Assembly: GCA_019188255.1 (NCBI GenBank)
Contig: JAETXT010000007.1
Location: 4,588,001-4,652,000 of the forward strand
DNA from: Verticillium longisporum
Taxonomy: Eukaryota > Ascomycota > Sordariomycetes > Glomerellales > Plectosphaerellaceae
Direction of reading: 5' to 3'
Length of the DNA: 64,000 bases
Numbering within the stretch: the stretch's first letter is position 1; every line of letters begins with the position of its first letter. The notes beneath the pieces were generated by a model. The model saw only the letters and a program-made list of their open reading frames with translations. It was not told where the DNA came from and searched no databases. Below, piece by piece: positions 47,901 to 59,033 of the stretch. The translations under genes were made by a program, and so were the position numbers.

Positions 47901-50512
47901 CTTGGTCGGGCTTCATTGGCAAGCCTCGAGCGTCGCCTCACCACCAAGGCACGGACCTGACACGATAGTCCGTGTAGTGTCAGCGTGGCAAGGCATGCTG
48001 GAAACACGAAGCAGTACAGCATGGTGGTAAGGAAGACCTGCAGCTCAGCCCTTGGGTGTTCCCCTTCCTTCTCGTCCTCCCCCACGGTCATCGTCGCTGC
48101 GTGAACCGACATCGGATCCCACTCGACTCTCGAACGGGGTTCCCCTGTCAGGTTCTCGCTGTCATTCTGCTACCTGTTGGCCAGTGTGCCCGCCCACCTC
48201 GGTCCATGTACATGGTATCCTCGGCGCCGTCTTCGTCAGCACCCATCAGTCATCTCGAGCAACCTGCCGTCTCGTTGCGGCAGCCATGGTACACCACTCT
48301 CGTCACAGATGATGCCTATCAATAACTTCTCCGCCGGTTCCTCGGCACATAGCCTCACCCGCAAGGCAGACGACGGACACGCCTCACACAGCATCTCCCT
48401 TTCTGCCCGACCGTCTTCGCACACTGTCCACCATCGCCCACAGTGATTCGGACCCGTCGTTCGACCTAAAAGAGGCAAAGTTCCCTCTCTGCACTGCACA
48501 GATATGGGGACCCTAGTATCCAAGTGATCAAGCCTAGGCCGGCGGGGACACCACGCGCAGACAGGTGAGGCAGATGGCCAAGTGGATATCGAGGGGACAA
48601 GGGGGGTGTCTCCAGTCAGTCGTCAACGGGCGCTCCACCACTCTTGTCAACGCTGGCCTGTCTCCTTCCGCCACCTTATCTGTCGTTGTTGAGGTCCTGG
48701 TCCTGGTTGGGCCCGCCGGAGGGTTCGTTCACGGCTGTGCCTCGGGCTCGACACAAAGCAGAGAAGAGGACCGACGGAGAAACGAGATGTCGAGTCCTTG
48801 TCAGCAAAATCGACTCGTCGGAGAAGAGGGGTCAATCGAGCAGCAGCGCTGGGTGTCACTCGCTTCTACATAGTAAGCTCGACGAATCGCGTCTGGTCGA
48901 ATCCCAAGAATTGAGTCTCCATCAGGGCCAAGACGACCGCCTCCACTGATACGCATCGCCGGGAATGAGGACGTGTGGTGTTTGCCTGCCTAGCATATCT
49001 TGCCTCTGGCACCAAGGCGACGCCTACAGCGGATCGGCCACTACTTACCTGGCTTGCCGTACAAGTAGATACCACAGACACAGACGCACAGAGAGAGGAC
49101 CACCAACACACAGACTGCCTGACCAACCGCCCGCTTTCTTATCTGTCATCCGGTCTCTGCCGTTTGACATGCCAGCACCAAAGAACAGGTCCCGCCCGTC
49201 ACTGCCTCCTAGCCCGCTTTCTGAGATGTGGTTGATTTCTCGAGATGGACTGGACTGGCCGCCTTTGAGACTGGGCCCTTGAGCCCTCGTGGGCGGTGAT
49301 TCTTGTCGGCGGGCCTGGCCTGGACCTGGGCCCAGAATCTGCAGTCCGTCTCTTCATGCATGGTTGCTGTGCCCTCCATCTTTGCCTCTTCACGATACCT
49401 GTGTGCCGACCAAGACAATGTCGCGGGAAATGGGGCATGCACAGCAGCCACACCGCGAGACAGCCTCGAAGATGGTGTCTGTCGACTACCAAATCTTATC
49501 GCACGTTGTGAAACACTCTGGCATTTGGTATTTCTACTGCCCACTGCTGCGGCATGTTGCTTTCGTATCGTCTCATCTTTCGAGTACGCGGTCCGAATCC
49601 TTCGGGGCTTTATCTTGTTACTCTCGCACCGACGACTGTTCATTCGCAATCGCCCACAAGTCACGCTGAAAAAGATGCGCTCGCTGCGAACCGGGAAATT
49701 CCACGCGCACACCCTACCACCCAGATCCCACACACCCTCCCCTTCGTCTCGCCTCGGGGCCAATGGCTCGAGCTCCCCCCCGTCCCAAGTGACAGGGATT
49801 TTTGATGCCCCAATCTGTTGGACGCCCCCAATCCAGGATCAACCTCTGGCTCATCCAGCCCCCTCCCTTCCGCCCACCCCCCCAGCCGACGCCGCTAGTT
49901 GACAAGAGCATCCTCACCTAAGGTAGGTAGGTACGTTAGGTGGTAAGCATCTGGCCAAGACCCCCGAAGACCTTGCCTGTTGGATGCAGATGAAGTACAG
50001 GGCCCCGTAACAGTACCGCTCGCCCGCTCTCCTCCACTCCGCTGCAATATCTCGACCGGCCTGGCTGGCTCTTTCCCACCCAACTCTCCTTTACTCACAT
50101 CTTCCCACCCACCACTGCCACTCGACCCTCACCATCACGAGCAAAAGGCTGTCTACGACGACCGCCTTTGCTGCCGGTGCCACCGTGTCTTGACGATTGC
50201 GCGCTCCGCCTCTCGCGACTCCGCCGAACCCGCCTCAGTCTTGTCTAATGTCGCACTGTTCCCTCCGCCACAACTATAGGGATTACGAATCGGACACTTG
50301 CACAATACCACGGGCTACGCCCACGTCATAGCATCGACCCTCGAATCGATTTGCTCCCCACCGCCGCCACGCTGTCGCAACAATCTTTTTGTCGTATACC
50401 AAGATCATCACCAATAGCCGTCCCACGATATTTGAGGCCCGACAGACCTCGCCGACAGTCGGCACAGTAGTGACATCCTCGCTCGTCGTGACCTCCGCGG
50501 AGGACGACGGGC
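44908..50512. other. Second gene-poor stretch
   Basis: 5.6 kb without a supportable gene. It contains TACATGTA near 46335, 46750, 47636 and 47642, plus GGTAGGTAGGTAC steps at 49921-49935. The last 500 bases are C-rich and probably form a long promoter and leader for the membrane protein gene that follows. Chance frames up to about 200 codons lack domains and splice logic. Confidence 0.45.
47636..47654 (+). repeat. TACATG repeat
   Basis: Three tandem TACATG hexamers, giving two overlapping TACATGTA palindromes. Confidence 0.85.
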
Positions 50513-52221
50513 GTGGACAACAACAGCCACGATGCCTCTCTACTCGGACCCCCGACACTGCGCACCTTCGACCAGGACAAACCGACGCTCCTTGTGTGTT
50601 GGTGGATCACCATCTTTTGCACCGTCATGATCGTTCTGCGCGTTGTCGGTCGATTCATTCGAACCGAGAAGCTGTTCAGGGAAGACAAGGTCGTTTCGCT
50701 GGCTCTGATTCCCATGTATTTGAGGATGGGATGCGTGCACTTTATCCTGCTCTACGGAACCAACAATGCAGACTTTACGGGCGTCACGCTGTCCGAGAAA
50801 CAACATCGCCAACGACAGATCGCCAGCGGCCTCGTGCTCGCCAGTCGACTGTTGTATGCAGCAACGTAAGTGTCTGGGCCTTGAACTGGCGCTCGCTTCC
50901 TCATTCCTCTTCTTCCGTCTGTGTCACAAACAGGTTCGGACGCGCGCTTCGTCTGTATCGCTAACACCCGTCTCTGCAGATTGTGGATTCTCAAAGACAC
51001 CATCCTAGAGTATTTCCGGCGCTTGACGGAAACCACCTCTGAGCGCTATGCCAGCCAGACTCTGCTCTTCATTCGAGTCGCCTTGATCGCAACATTCATT
51101 GCCATTTTCATAAGCAACTTTGCCGAGTGCCAACCTTTCGCCCATTACTGGCAGGTCCTGCCCGATCCTGGCGGTCAATGTCGCCAGGGCTACGCACAAC
51201 TCATCACAATGGCCACCTGCAACATCATTACTGATCTACTGCTTGTGGTTTTCCCCATTCCCATGGTTCTTCGCAGCCAATTGGGCCTCAAGAAGAAGGT
51301 CCAGCTCACTCTTCTCTTCTCCCTGAGCCTGGCTGTCGTTGTCGTTACGTGCTATCGCGTGCCGAATATTCTGCGCGCTCACGGGAATCAGCAACTGCGA
51401 TCTCTGATGGCTTCTGTTGAACTTTTGTTCGCCACCACAGCTGCCAACTCACTTGTTCTCGGGTCCTTTGTCCGTGACAGGGGTGTCAAGAAGAAGAAGT
51501 TCAAGTATGGATCTGTGGCCGTCGACTCCCTTGAGCGGACGATCACGTCGCGGTCCCGTCGTCCGACGCTGCACCGTCATTGGGGTAGTGACGAAGACCT
51601 CGTCCGCGACATCGGGCTGGGCGTTGAAGCCGACCTGCAGAACATACCCGAATACGGCGATGGCGTCGTCAGGAGAGGCGCATACACCCCAGCACCCATG
51701 GCTCGGAGATTTGCCGAAGACTTGAAACACTGGAACTTTCCTGAACGACAGAGGAGTCATGCAGAGAGAAGTGAGCGAAGCGAGGATCCCTCATCAACCG
51801 TGAACTGCATTCTTCCAGAAGCAACTCGACAACGACACCTCGAAGAGTCTCCTTTTTCGATGTGGGAGGGCTCCTGTCGGAAGAGGGCCAGGATCCGGCG
51901 AGCTCCAGCTACGGACGCGACAGCTTCAGGCGCGACAGCTTCATATCGAGCGTGGATCCTCTGTCTCCCAACACCTCGCATAGCCTGCCCTCGCCGGCAC
52001 TGCCGGCCCCTTCTACTGGTCAACGGCGTGGCTCAACCGCACTTCTTCAGGACATGGGGGTTCTCTTTGGGCCTTCAAGCGCCAAACCCCCTCGGCACAA
52101 GCCCAGAAGCGGCACCGAGTTGCAGCCGATACCGCAATCCCGCCATTCTGACATGGTCATATTCGACCCGGCTTCTACCTCGGGTCCACAGCTCATGGAT
52201 CCTGGTGGCCTTTTGAGATGA
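50513..52221 (+). CDS. Rhodopsin-like fungal integral membrane protein (start and frame uncertain)
   Basis: Exon 1 is 50513-50865 and exon 2 is 50980-52221; the junction is phase 2 (GTAAGT...CAG, CTAAC branch). Membrane spans include LLVCWWITIFCTVMIVLRVV, TLLFIRVALIATFIAIFI and LTLLFSLSLAVVVVTCYRV. The loop CQPFAHYWQVLPDPGGQC and NIITDLLLVVFPIPMVLRSQ match the layout of fungal rhodopsin-domain (SAT4/PTH11-like) proteins. The cytosolic tail is Ser/Arg-rich with RRVSFFDVGGLLSEEG. No in-frame ATG precedes the first span; the frame begins after a stop at 50489 and a GTG at 50513 stands where I would expect the start. A frame change is needed near 51771-51815, most simply one extra C at the C3 run 51788-51790. 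Role unknown. Confidence 0.7.
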
Positions 52222-53862
52222 GTCCCTTTGGACGTATCATCGGCATGAAAACATATAGTCTCGTCGTGCGCAACACAAGGCGCGCACACGAACACACCAG
52301 CACATGAACACACAACACACGCACACACACAAGAAAGAACATACCTATCCCAGGCATATCAATTATGCCCATGTATCATGACGGCTCAGCAAGACACCCA
52401 GGAAATATCCGGGTTACGGAAGGAGTTTAGATGCTAGAACCCTCGAAACGGCGTTATGAAGCCAGGCGGCGGTCGTGTTTATTGACGTTTTTCACGACAT
52501 CGGTTTCTGGTTCCTGGCGGGGGGTGGACAAGGTGTCGAGGGAGTTGCAGGCTTTATCGGAGGCCCAGATGAACCGCCAGCCATTTACTGTTGGGGTCTG
52601 GTTCTGGTTTTGAGGGGTCTACGGCTGGGCCTCGTCCGGCCCCATCACTGCATTTTGTTGTTCTTTTCATCGTTCGTCATTTCACAGCATATACCCCGGC
52701 GCGCGGTTGCGGCGCCACATGTTTGTACAGCGCTGGCTACGACAGTAGCTGGCCACCCCTATTCTTACTAGCTCGGTCGGCGGTGGTGCGTTCGCTGCCA
52801 CCGTTGCCTCACTTTAATGAACAAAGTGCCTCTGAGCGATGCAATAAGGACTGCCATGGTGACTCAAATGTGCTGCCCCAGCCGGGGGACTCTTGACAGT
52901 GAACCAGTTGGGGTATTTGTGCCGTTGTTTGCCGTGTCTACTTCCCTGAGGGGTTGGTTGGGTTGGGTGGTGTCGCTCTAGCCCCGCCAAGTCAGAAAGT
53001 GCTGGGTCAGTCGTCGAACTTTGACTGAACGGGCAGGTAGTTTGCGCCTTGTCTAGGGATCACTGGTGTTGTGCCGTGATGAATGTAGTCTAGGAAGAGG
53101 GTGGCAACAGCAGCACCTGCAGCCGCTTCGTCCTCGCCGTGCCGACTCGAACTGTCTCCAAGTCTGTATTTGCATTCAGGCTGGCTCGTCAGGGCAAGAC
53201 GAGCATTCTTTGACTGCGCATTGAGGTCCCCAGAGGTCGGCTGCCGGTCGTTCTGACATGGCTGGACGAGCGTCAGCTAGGAGCCAGGCATGCGTCTCTG
53301 CTGTCCATAGGATAGGCCACTTTCGGCGCGCGTCCTTCCAGCGAGGAGTGCGCGTTCGTCTTGCCGACACGGCAGCACTGGCCCTGCGCACCCGAGAGTG
53401 AGGGTTCGACCGCAGGCGTGTTTCTTTCTCGATGGCCCGCTCTCTTCCCAGCCAGTGACATGTACACAGCACGAGACAGACAGCGGCGGCGCGACGCGAG
53501 AAGCGATCCGCAGAGCGATTTCAAGGTTTACTTTGTTTCGAAAATCGAGGTAGCTTTCCTACACATGGAGTCCAAGTCCCCCTGAACGCCGAACCCAAAC
53601 AGCACACAAACGCCGCCATTTCTTTTTTTCTTTCCCTTCTTTCGCGGGGAGGTCGGGGCCGCGCGACGTCTCTCTCGCTGTCTCTCTCTCTCTCTCTCAC
53701 TCTTGCCTGTCGGTTGACCTAGCGGTGATGACGGTTCGCGGCCATGGCCCTCTTCCTTCGTTGCTTGCCTCGAAGTCTTTCAGCAGAATGCGTTTCCTCG
53801 ACCAGCAACCCCCCCACGGCAGCAGCACGGCCGCAGCACGGCCGCAGCACAACGCAGCCAGC
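52222..53862. other. Intergenic between convergent genes
   Basis: 1.6 kb between the membrane protein gene and RPB5. CA-rich sequence at 52278-52331 and a TC repeat at 53674-53700 are the only clear features. No gene is supportable. Confidence 0.45.
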
Positions 53863-54755
53863 CTACGTGCAGTACCTGTAGCTGGCATAGCGCCCCGCCG
53901 TCTCGGAGTTGCGGATAATCTTGACGACGTTGCCCCTCTTGAGGCCGAGGTAGCGGGCGACGGGGTCCTCGCGCTTGATGCGCGGCAGCTGGGTCTCCTT
54001 GAGGCGGTAGCGCTTGAGCAGGGCGGCCTTTTCGTCGGTGGACAGGAGGATGTGCTTGGGGACGAGCTCGTGGTGGGTAATGTTGACGAGCAGGTCCTCC
54101 TCGAGGAAGCACTCGATGCGGGCGAAGCTCTCGAGGGACAGCAGCTGCTTGCGGCCGGCCGAGGTCAGCGGGCTCGAGGTGACCATGATGCCGGCCTTGA
54201 AGTGGCCCTCGAGCACGTGCTGGACGAAGCGGCGCAGGTGCTGCACGCCGAGGGTGCCCTGCTCGGCAATGAACTCGATGTAGATGGGGCCGCAGTCGGG
54301 GTCCGGGTTGGGGTTGGCGGCGGACGGGGCGGGCGTGTGGCGGCTGAGCATGTCGCTCGAGGGGCGCGCGGAGAAGGTGAGCTTGCTTCGGCTGGGGGGG
54401 GCAGGCTGCGTGTTAGCTTGTGTGTTTTTCTTGCCCCTTTTCACTTCTCTTCCTTCCTGTGCACGCGAAAGGAAATCGTGGGCGTATGAACGGGGAGGGG
54501 AGGGCGTACTTGACGCTGCCGTCGGCGGCGAGGTATTCGTGGCGGAAGCGGTCGAGGGAGATCTGGATTTCTGACTCGGCGAGTTCGTAGCCCTGGGGCA
54601 TGCCATGTCAGTACCGTCATGCAGGCACATGGAGGTTGCACCGTTGAGAAATCGGGACCGGGGGACCATACTCTATCGGCACACATCTCGTGAACCGTCC
54701 TCCAGGCGCGCCAGGCGCGAACCACCTCCTTGCTCTGGCCGTCGTTGCCCTCCAT
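53863..54755 (-). CDS. RPB5: RNA polymerase subunit RPB5 (RPABC1)
   Basis: Exons 54755-54672, 54592-54510 and 54391-53863 (phases 0 and 2), 231 residues. The N-terminal jaw domain begins EGNDGQSKEVVRAWRAWRTV and continues with GYELAESEIQISLDRFRHEY. The C-terminal assembly domain, the conserved core shared with archaeal subunit H, shows ITHHELVPKHILLSTDEKAA, LKETQLPRIKREDPVARYLG and a terminal NVVKIIRNSETAGRYASYRY. It is a shared subunit of RNA polymerases I, II and III in the nucleus, and length and all motifs are normal. It is divergent from BFR1 across 980 bases. Confidence 0.95.
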
Positions 54756-55183
54756 TTTGAGTTGTGCGATTCGAGGGCAAGGAATAAGGAGTTGATCCAG
54801 GGAGAAGTCGGGCGCACGAGGGGGAGCTGACAAGTGGTCGTGGTGACGGGAGATGGTAGATGCAGAGAGTGACAAGTTGATTGCTGGTGTCGCAACGTCA
54901 AGATTCGCATACAGCCTTGCCCAAAAAAAACCAGGGCCCCGTCGGTCCCTCCATGTTCATGCTCAGAAGAAAGAACAATGACAAAAGCGGGTCGGGGACA
55001 TGCACGTATCCGATGTTGGTCCGATTATGTAACGTCGTCCTTCTCGATCTCACCGAGCGCACGTGCCCAGCGGTCAAGGAAATCGGTGGGGGTCTGGAAG
55101 CTGTCGTGCCCCACCGAAGGACACGGCGCACAGGCCATGGAGGGGCCTACTCAGGTCAGCCAGTGGGCGCCATCCGGGCAACA

Positions 55184-55318
55184 GTAGGTACCTACCTAGG
55201 CAAGGTAGGTACCAAGGTAGGTACCAAGGTAAGTACCTCCCTAGGCCTGGGACCTGGGCCTTAGGCCTAGGACCTGGGCCTTAGGCCTAGGACCTAGGCA
55301 CAAGCAGCACTAGGCACA
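55184..55318 (+). repeat. GGTAGGTACC and GGCCTAGGACCTGG repeats
   Basis: The first half repeats AAGGTAGGTACC about three times. The second half repeats a CCTGGGCCTTAGGCCTAGGA-like unit of about 23 bases two to three times. Both units are rich in palindromic steps (GGTACC, CCTAGG, AGGCCT). Confidence 0.85.
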
Positions 55319-55493
55319 AGCACCAGCTCCAGCTCCAGCAAAGTGTCCAGTGCTGCTCAGCGCTCGCAGGAAAAGGAGACAAAAAGGTGCCACGAGGCAC
55401 TGAGGCACTGAGGCACCGCTACTGCTGCTTGACCTTGGCCCAAAAGGGTGAATTTCATCAAAATCCTGGGGACCCTGGAAATTTATCCTACCA

Positions 55494-55517
55494 CGTCCAC
55501 GTCCACGTCCACGTCCA
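55494..55517 (+). repeat. CCACGT hexamer repeat
   Basis: Four consecutive copies of CCACGT (CACGTC by offset) about 220 bases before the BFR1 start. CACGTC/CACGTG-like cores are bHLH or bZIP-type binding sequences in fungi, so a regulatory role is possible but only inferred. Confidence 0.75.
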
Positions 55518-55733
55518 CCTGGCGAGACAACTTTCTCCTCCTACTTGTGACCTCCTCCTTGTAACCTCCTCCTTCCACATCTCTACCATTATAATCTCTT
55601 GTTTTTTCTTACCCTCTCGAGATTTGTGAGACGGTTCGGCCAGCTTGCTTAATTGCACAGACAGCCCACCCCCCCTCACCCCCTCCCCTCCCCTTCAATT
55701 GACTCGTCTTTCGTGTTCCAACGTCCCTCTACA

Positions 55734-57361
55734 ATGGCCGACACCAAGAAGACGGCGGCGCCCCCCGCTGCTGAGACCAAGGAGACCACTGGTCGTCCTC
55801 AGCTGCCCGATGAGGCCGTGTACCAGAAGAACCTGAAGGCGGCCGAGGCCGACCACAAGCTCTCCATGGACAAGCTCGTACGTGTCTTCTCTCTCGCTCT
55901 CTCTCCTCTCTTCCCGAAAAGGACAACCAGGCAGGTAGCTGACAAAAGTGCGCATGCAGGCCCAGATCAAGTCCAAGATTGACCTCGCCCTGCCCAACAA
56001 GGACAAGGAGAAGCAGAGCCCCGCCCAGAAGCGCCGCCAGGAGCTCATCGCGCAGGCCAACGAGATCCGCCAGAAGCAGGGCGCCGGCAAGAACGCCCGC
56101 GGCGCCAAGCTCGACCAGATCAAGCGCCTCGACGAGCAGATGCGCAGCCGCATCAACGAGCAGAAGGTCGCCCGCGGCAAGGTGGCCTTCAAGACGGTCG
56201 ACGAGCTGGACCGCCAGATCGCCCACCTCGACGCCCAGGTCAACGCCGGCACCATGAAGATTGTCGACGAGAAGAAGGCCCTCGCCGAGATCTCGTCGCT
56301 CAAGAAGACGCGCAAGAACTTTTCCCAGTTTGAGGACGGCCAGAAGCAGATTGACGACCTCAAGGCCAAGATCAAGGAGATCAAGGACTCGATGGACGAC
56401 CCCGAGGCCCGCGCCATGAGCGACCAGTACACCAAGATCCAGGCCGAGCTCGACGCCCTCAAGGCCGAGTCGGACGAGGCCTACAAGGGCCTGTCGTCGC
56501 TGCGCGACGAGCGCACCAGGCTCCAGGCCGAGCAGCAGGACAAGTTCCAGGTCATCCGCAAGATCAAGGACGACTACTGGCAGCAGAAGAAGGCCGCCCA
56601 GGCCTACGAGCGCGAGGCCCGCAACAAGGCCCGCGAGCGCCGCCAGGCCGAGAACGAGCGCTACCACCTCGAGCGCAAAAAGGCCGACGCCGAGCGCCTC
56701 CTCGCCGAGGCCAGCGACCCGGCCTACCTCGAGGAGATCCGCCGCGCCCAGGGCCTGCTGCGCTACCTCGACCCCGCCGCCGCCCAGGAGGAGAAGGCGC
56801 CCCTGCTCGCCGATCGCGGCCTCGGCGCCCAGGCCGACCGCAAGGTCGACGACGCCGGCATCAAGGGCACCAAGATCCTCAGCAAGAAGGACCGCGAGGA
56901 GGACTTCTTCCCCGCCACCAAGAAGGGCAAGAAGGGCAAGAAGGGCGGCGCCGCCGCCGCCGCCGCCTCCCCCGCCGAGGGCGCCAAGTTCAGCTGCCCC
57001 CCTTCCGTCGTCGAGGACTGCGCCGCCATGGGCATCGACCCCCCCATGAGCGCCGCCGACATTCCCTCCGTCACCGAGCAGGTCAAGGCCAAGCTCGACC
57101 ACTGGAAGGCCGACCAGGCGGCCCAGACGCAAAAGGTAACGGTCCCTTCCGTAGCCCGAGGGCGCGGGCACACCATGCATGACCAAGAGCCTGGCTGACA
57201 AACTCCAGAACATTGAGAAGGCCAAGGCCAAGATCGCCGCCCTCGAGGCCGAGGAGGAGACGGACAAGACCAACGGCGCCAACGGCGCCGCCGACACGTC
57301 CAGCGCCGTCGAAGAGGTCACCAAGGACCTCAAGGAGACCTCGGTCGAGGACAAGGCATAG
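55734..57361 (+). CDS. BFR1: Bfr1-type nuclear segregation / mRNP protein
   Basis: Exons 55734-55877, 55960-57135 and 57209-57361, all phase 0, 490 residues. Almost the whole chain is charged coiled coil with no membrane or catalytic domain. Family landmarks are RPQLPDEAVYQKNLKAAEAD, KIDLALPNKDKEKQSPAQKR, AKLDQIKRLDEQMRSRINEQ and FKTVDELDRQIAHLDAQVNA. Yeast Bfr1 associates with polysomal mRNPs at the ER and nuclear rim, affects ploidy, and suppresses brefeldin A sensitivity. A Lys/Gly run followed by eight Ala (about 56930-56968) is the only low-complexity segment. Codon bias leaves the opposite strand open for over 500 codons, which is an artefact. Confidence 0.93.
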
Positions 57362-58301
57362 CGCCCTCCTCACTCCACGGCCTGTTCGTGATGAACCGCA
57401 TCCGCACCCCAGGGGGGTGGGGCTCACTCGGCAAAGGGGAACAGAATTCGGGAATACGGGAAGGAGAAAGTCACGAGGGAGCATGGAGAAACGAAGGGCA
57501 CGTACTCGACAGTGAACCAGAGAAGGAAGGAGATTTTCAAACCTTTTTTCTTGAAATATGGCTGCACATGACGGGTGTAGGGACGCGCTTTTGTAGGCAG
57601 AGGATGGAAAATAATTACCTCCATCCTGTCCCCCTTTTTCTTTCTCTTTTCTTTCTTCACTCTAGATTCTTTCTTCCCCCGCGACCTGTCCTCGGATCGT
57701 GGGTTTGCCTCAGCTAACTCTACTCTCTCACACAAAATGATCTCACCTTTTCCTCTTTTTTCCCAACTTTTTTTTCCAAAAATTTCCTTTGTGTTCCCTT
57801 TTGATCTCACCAAAAAAGCGTGGCGGGTGGCAGTGGTTTGGTTCGTCTTGTTGTACTTAGGGTGGCTGGGGCCGCATACAGCGACAATGACATTTTTCAA
57901 GATCAAGCCTTGCGCCCTCCACGTGCTGACGACTAAGCTGAAGCAGGCGCATCATCGCCTACGAGGTGTGATACTGACTCGCGATACTTCAAAACAGGTC
58001 TTGGAACATGAGCAAAATGGCTTCAGAACTGTGGATTTAGGTCACATCTATCAAATCCCGCCCAGCTAATGACTGAATGCCAACCCTAGATGCATCCGTG
58101 CCAACGTCGAAACCTTCAACACTTTGCTGAGAAGAACATGCTCGCTACCCATATGCAGCTCCATACTCCATCGATCCGTCCAAACGCGAAACAAGGAACT
58201 GTCTAACTCTGCAAGTTGAGAAGTGCCGCAGCATCATAAATCGTGAGCTTCATTAATCTTAGCCGAATTTCAAAATATCAAAACATTTTCTTATGAGCCA
58301 A
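57362..58301. other. Intergenic between convergent genes
   Basis: About 940 bases, AT-rich in part, holding the 3' ends of BFR1 and of the minus-strand gene at 58302-59033. No gene seen. Confidence 0.45.
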
Positions 58302-59033
58302 CTACGGCTTAAACGCCCCAGCCTGGGGGGCCCGTAGTAGGACGACATGGGCGGTGGCGGCGGGGGTCGGAACGATGCCCTTCGGCTCTCCCTTGGTGCC
58401 GGCGTCCGGCGATCCATCCTCGGCTCTAGCGGTGGCGGCGTCCGTCTTGGAAGCGGCAGCGGCAGCTCTCTCTCGTGGTGACTTGCACCGGCTATAGCGT
58501 GGCTGACTGATCGGCGTGTCGCCTTCCTCGATCCATTGAGAGCGCTGAGTGGCGGGTCCTTGACGGCGGGGTCATCATCGGGGGAGGTTCAGCTCGACGA
58601 GACTGTAGAAGTACTCCAGGACCTCGGGATACCGCTGGACGCTGGCCTGCCAGTCCTCGTCGATGCCGCGTTTGAGGGCACCTTGAGCAGCAGCAATGTC
58701 GTTAGGATGGGGCTGCTGCTGGTAGTAATAGGAAGCATGGGCGGTGATACGCTCGAGGTTCATGCTGTGCTGTGTCTTACGACGATCGGTGAGGAGGCGG
58801 TAATACTCAAGAATGTAATCCTGGGCGCGCCCACGGACCCAGGAACTATACCATGTCGTCAGAACACTAGAGACACCCGAGGTCAAAAGATGAGATTCAA
58901 CAAACCGTATATCGCTGTAGATGGACTGCATCATCCTATTCTCGGCCTGCTTGATGGCTACCTCTAGGCCCTTGGCTTCGCAGTCGCATGCCATGGTGGC
59001 TGGTGCATGACAGATGGCGCAGTCGGGGTCCAT
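58302..59033 (-). CDS. Conserved fungal protein with N-terminal Cys cluster (3' end uncertain)
   Basis: The start at 59033 gives MDPDCAICHAPATMACDCEA, a compact Cys/His cluster (Cys5, Cys8, His9, Cys16 and Cys18) that could bind zinc. Exon 1 is 59033-58906 and exon 2 begins at 58845; the join gives YSDIRSWVRGRAQDYILEYY. A helical region follows (IAAAQGALKRGIDEDWQASV, YPEVLEYFYSLVELNLP). I recall this as a widespread uncharacterised fungal protein and give no function. The direct frame stops at 58575, just after a C5 run (58580-58584 on the + strand). One base fewer there opens a Pro/Arg-rich tail ending near 58302-58258; the original frame past the stops is also open, so the true end is unresolved. 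The 60-base intron is stop-free and a multiple of three. Confidence 0.68.

Larger units (their letters stand above)
54756..55733. promoter_or_regulatory. RPB5/BFR1 divergent promoter region with repeats
   Basis: 980 bases between starts at 54755 (-) and 55734 (+). The middle (55184-55320) is a patchwork of GGTAGGTACC and CCTAGG/GGCCTAGGACCT repeats. Close to BFR1 there are CCACGT repeats (55494-55517) and CTCCT-rich leader sequence. Confidence 0.45.

Noticed and set aside
51771..51818. 48-base GT-AG intron in the rhodopsin-like gene
   Set aside because: Its ends look acceptable, but removing it keeps the old frame and does not reach the frame of the conserved tail.
55729..57354. 541-codon open frame antisense to BFR1
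   Set aside because: It mirrors the GC-rich third-position bias of the coiled-coil gene. It gives Leu/Gly/Val-rich low-complexity protein, no domain, and BFR1 is convincing on the other strand.
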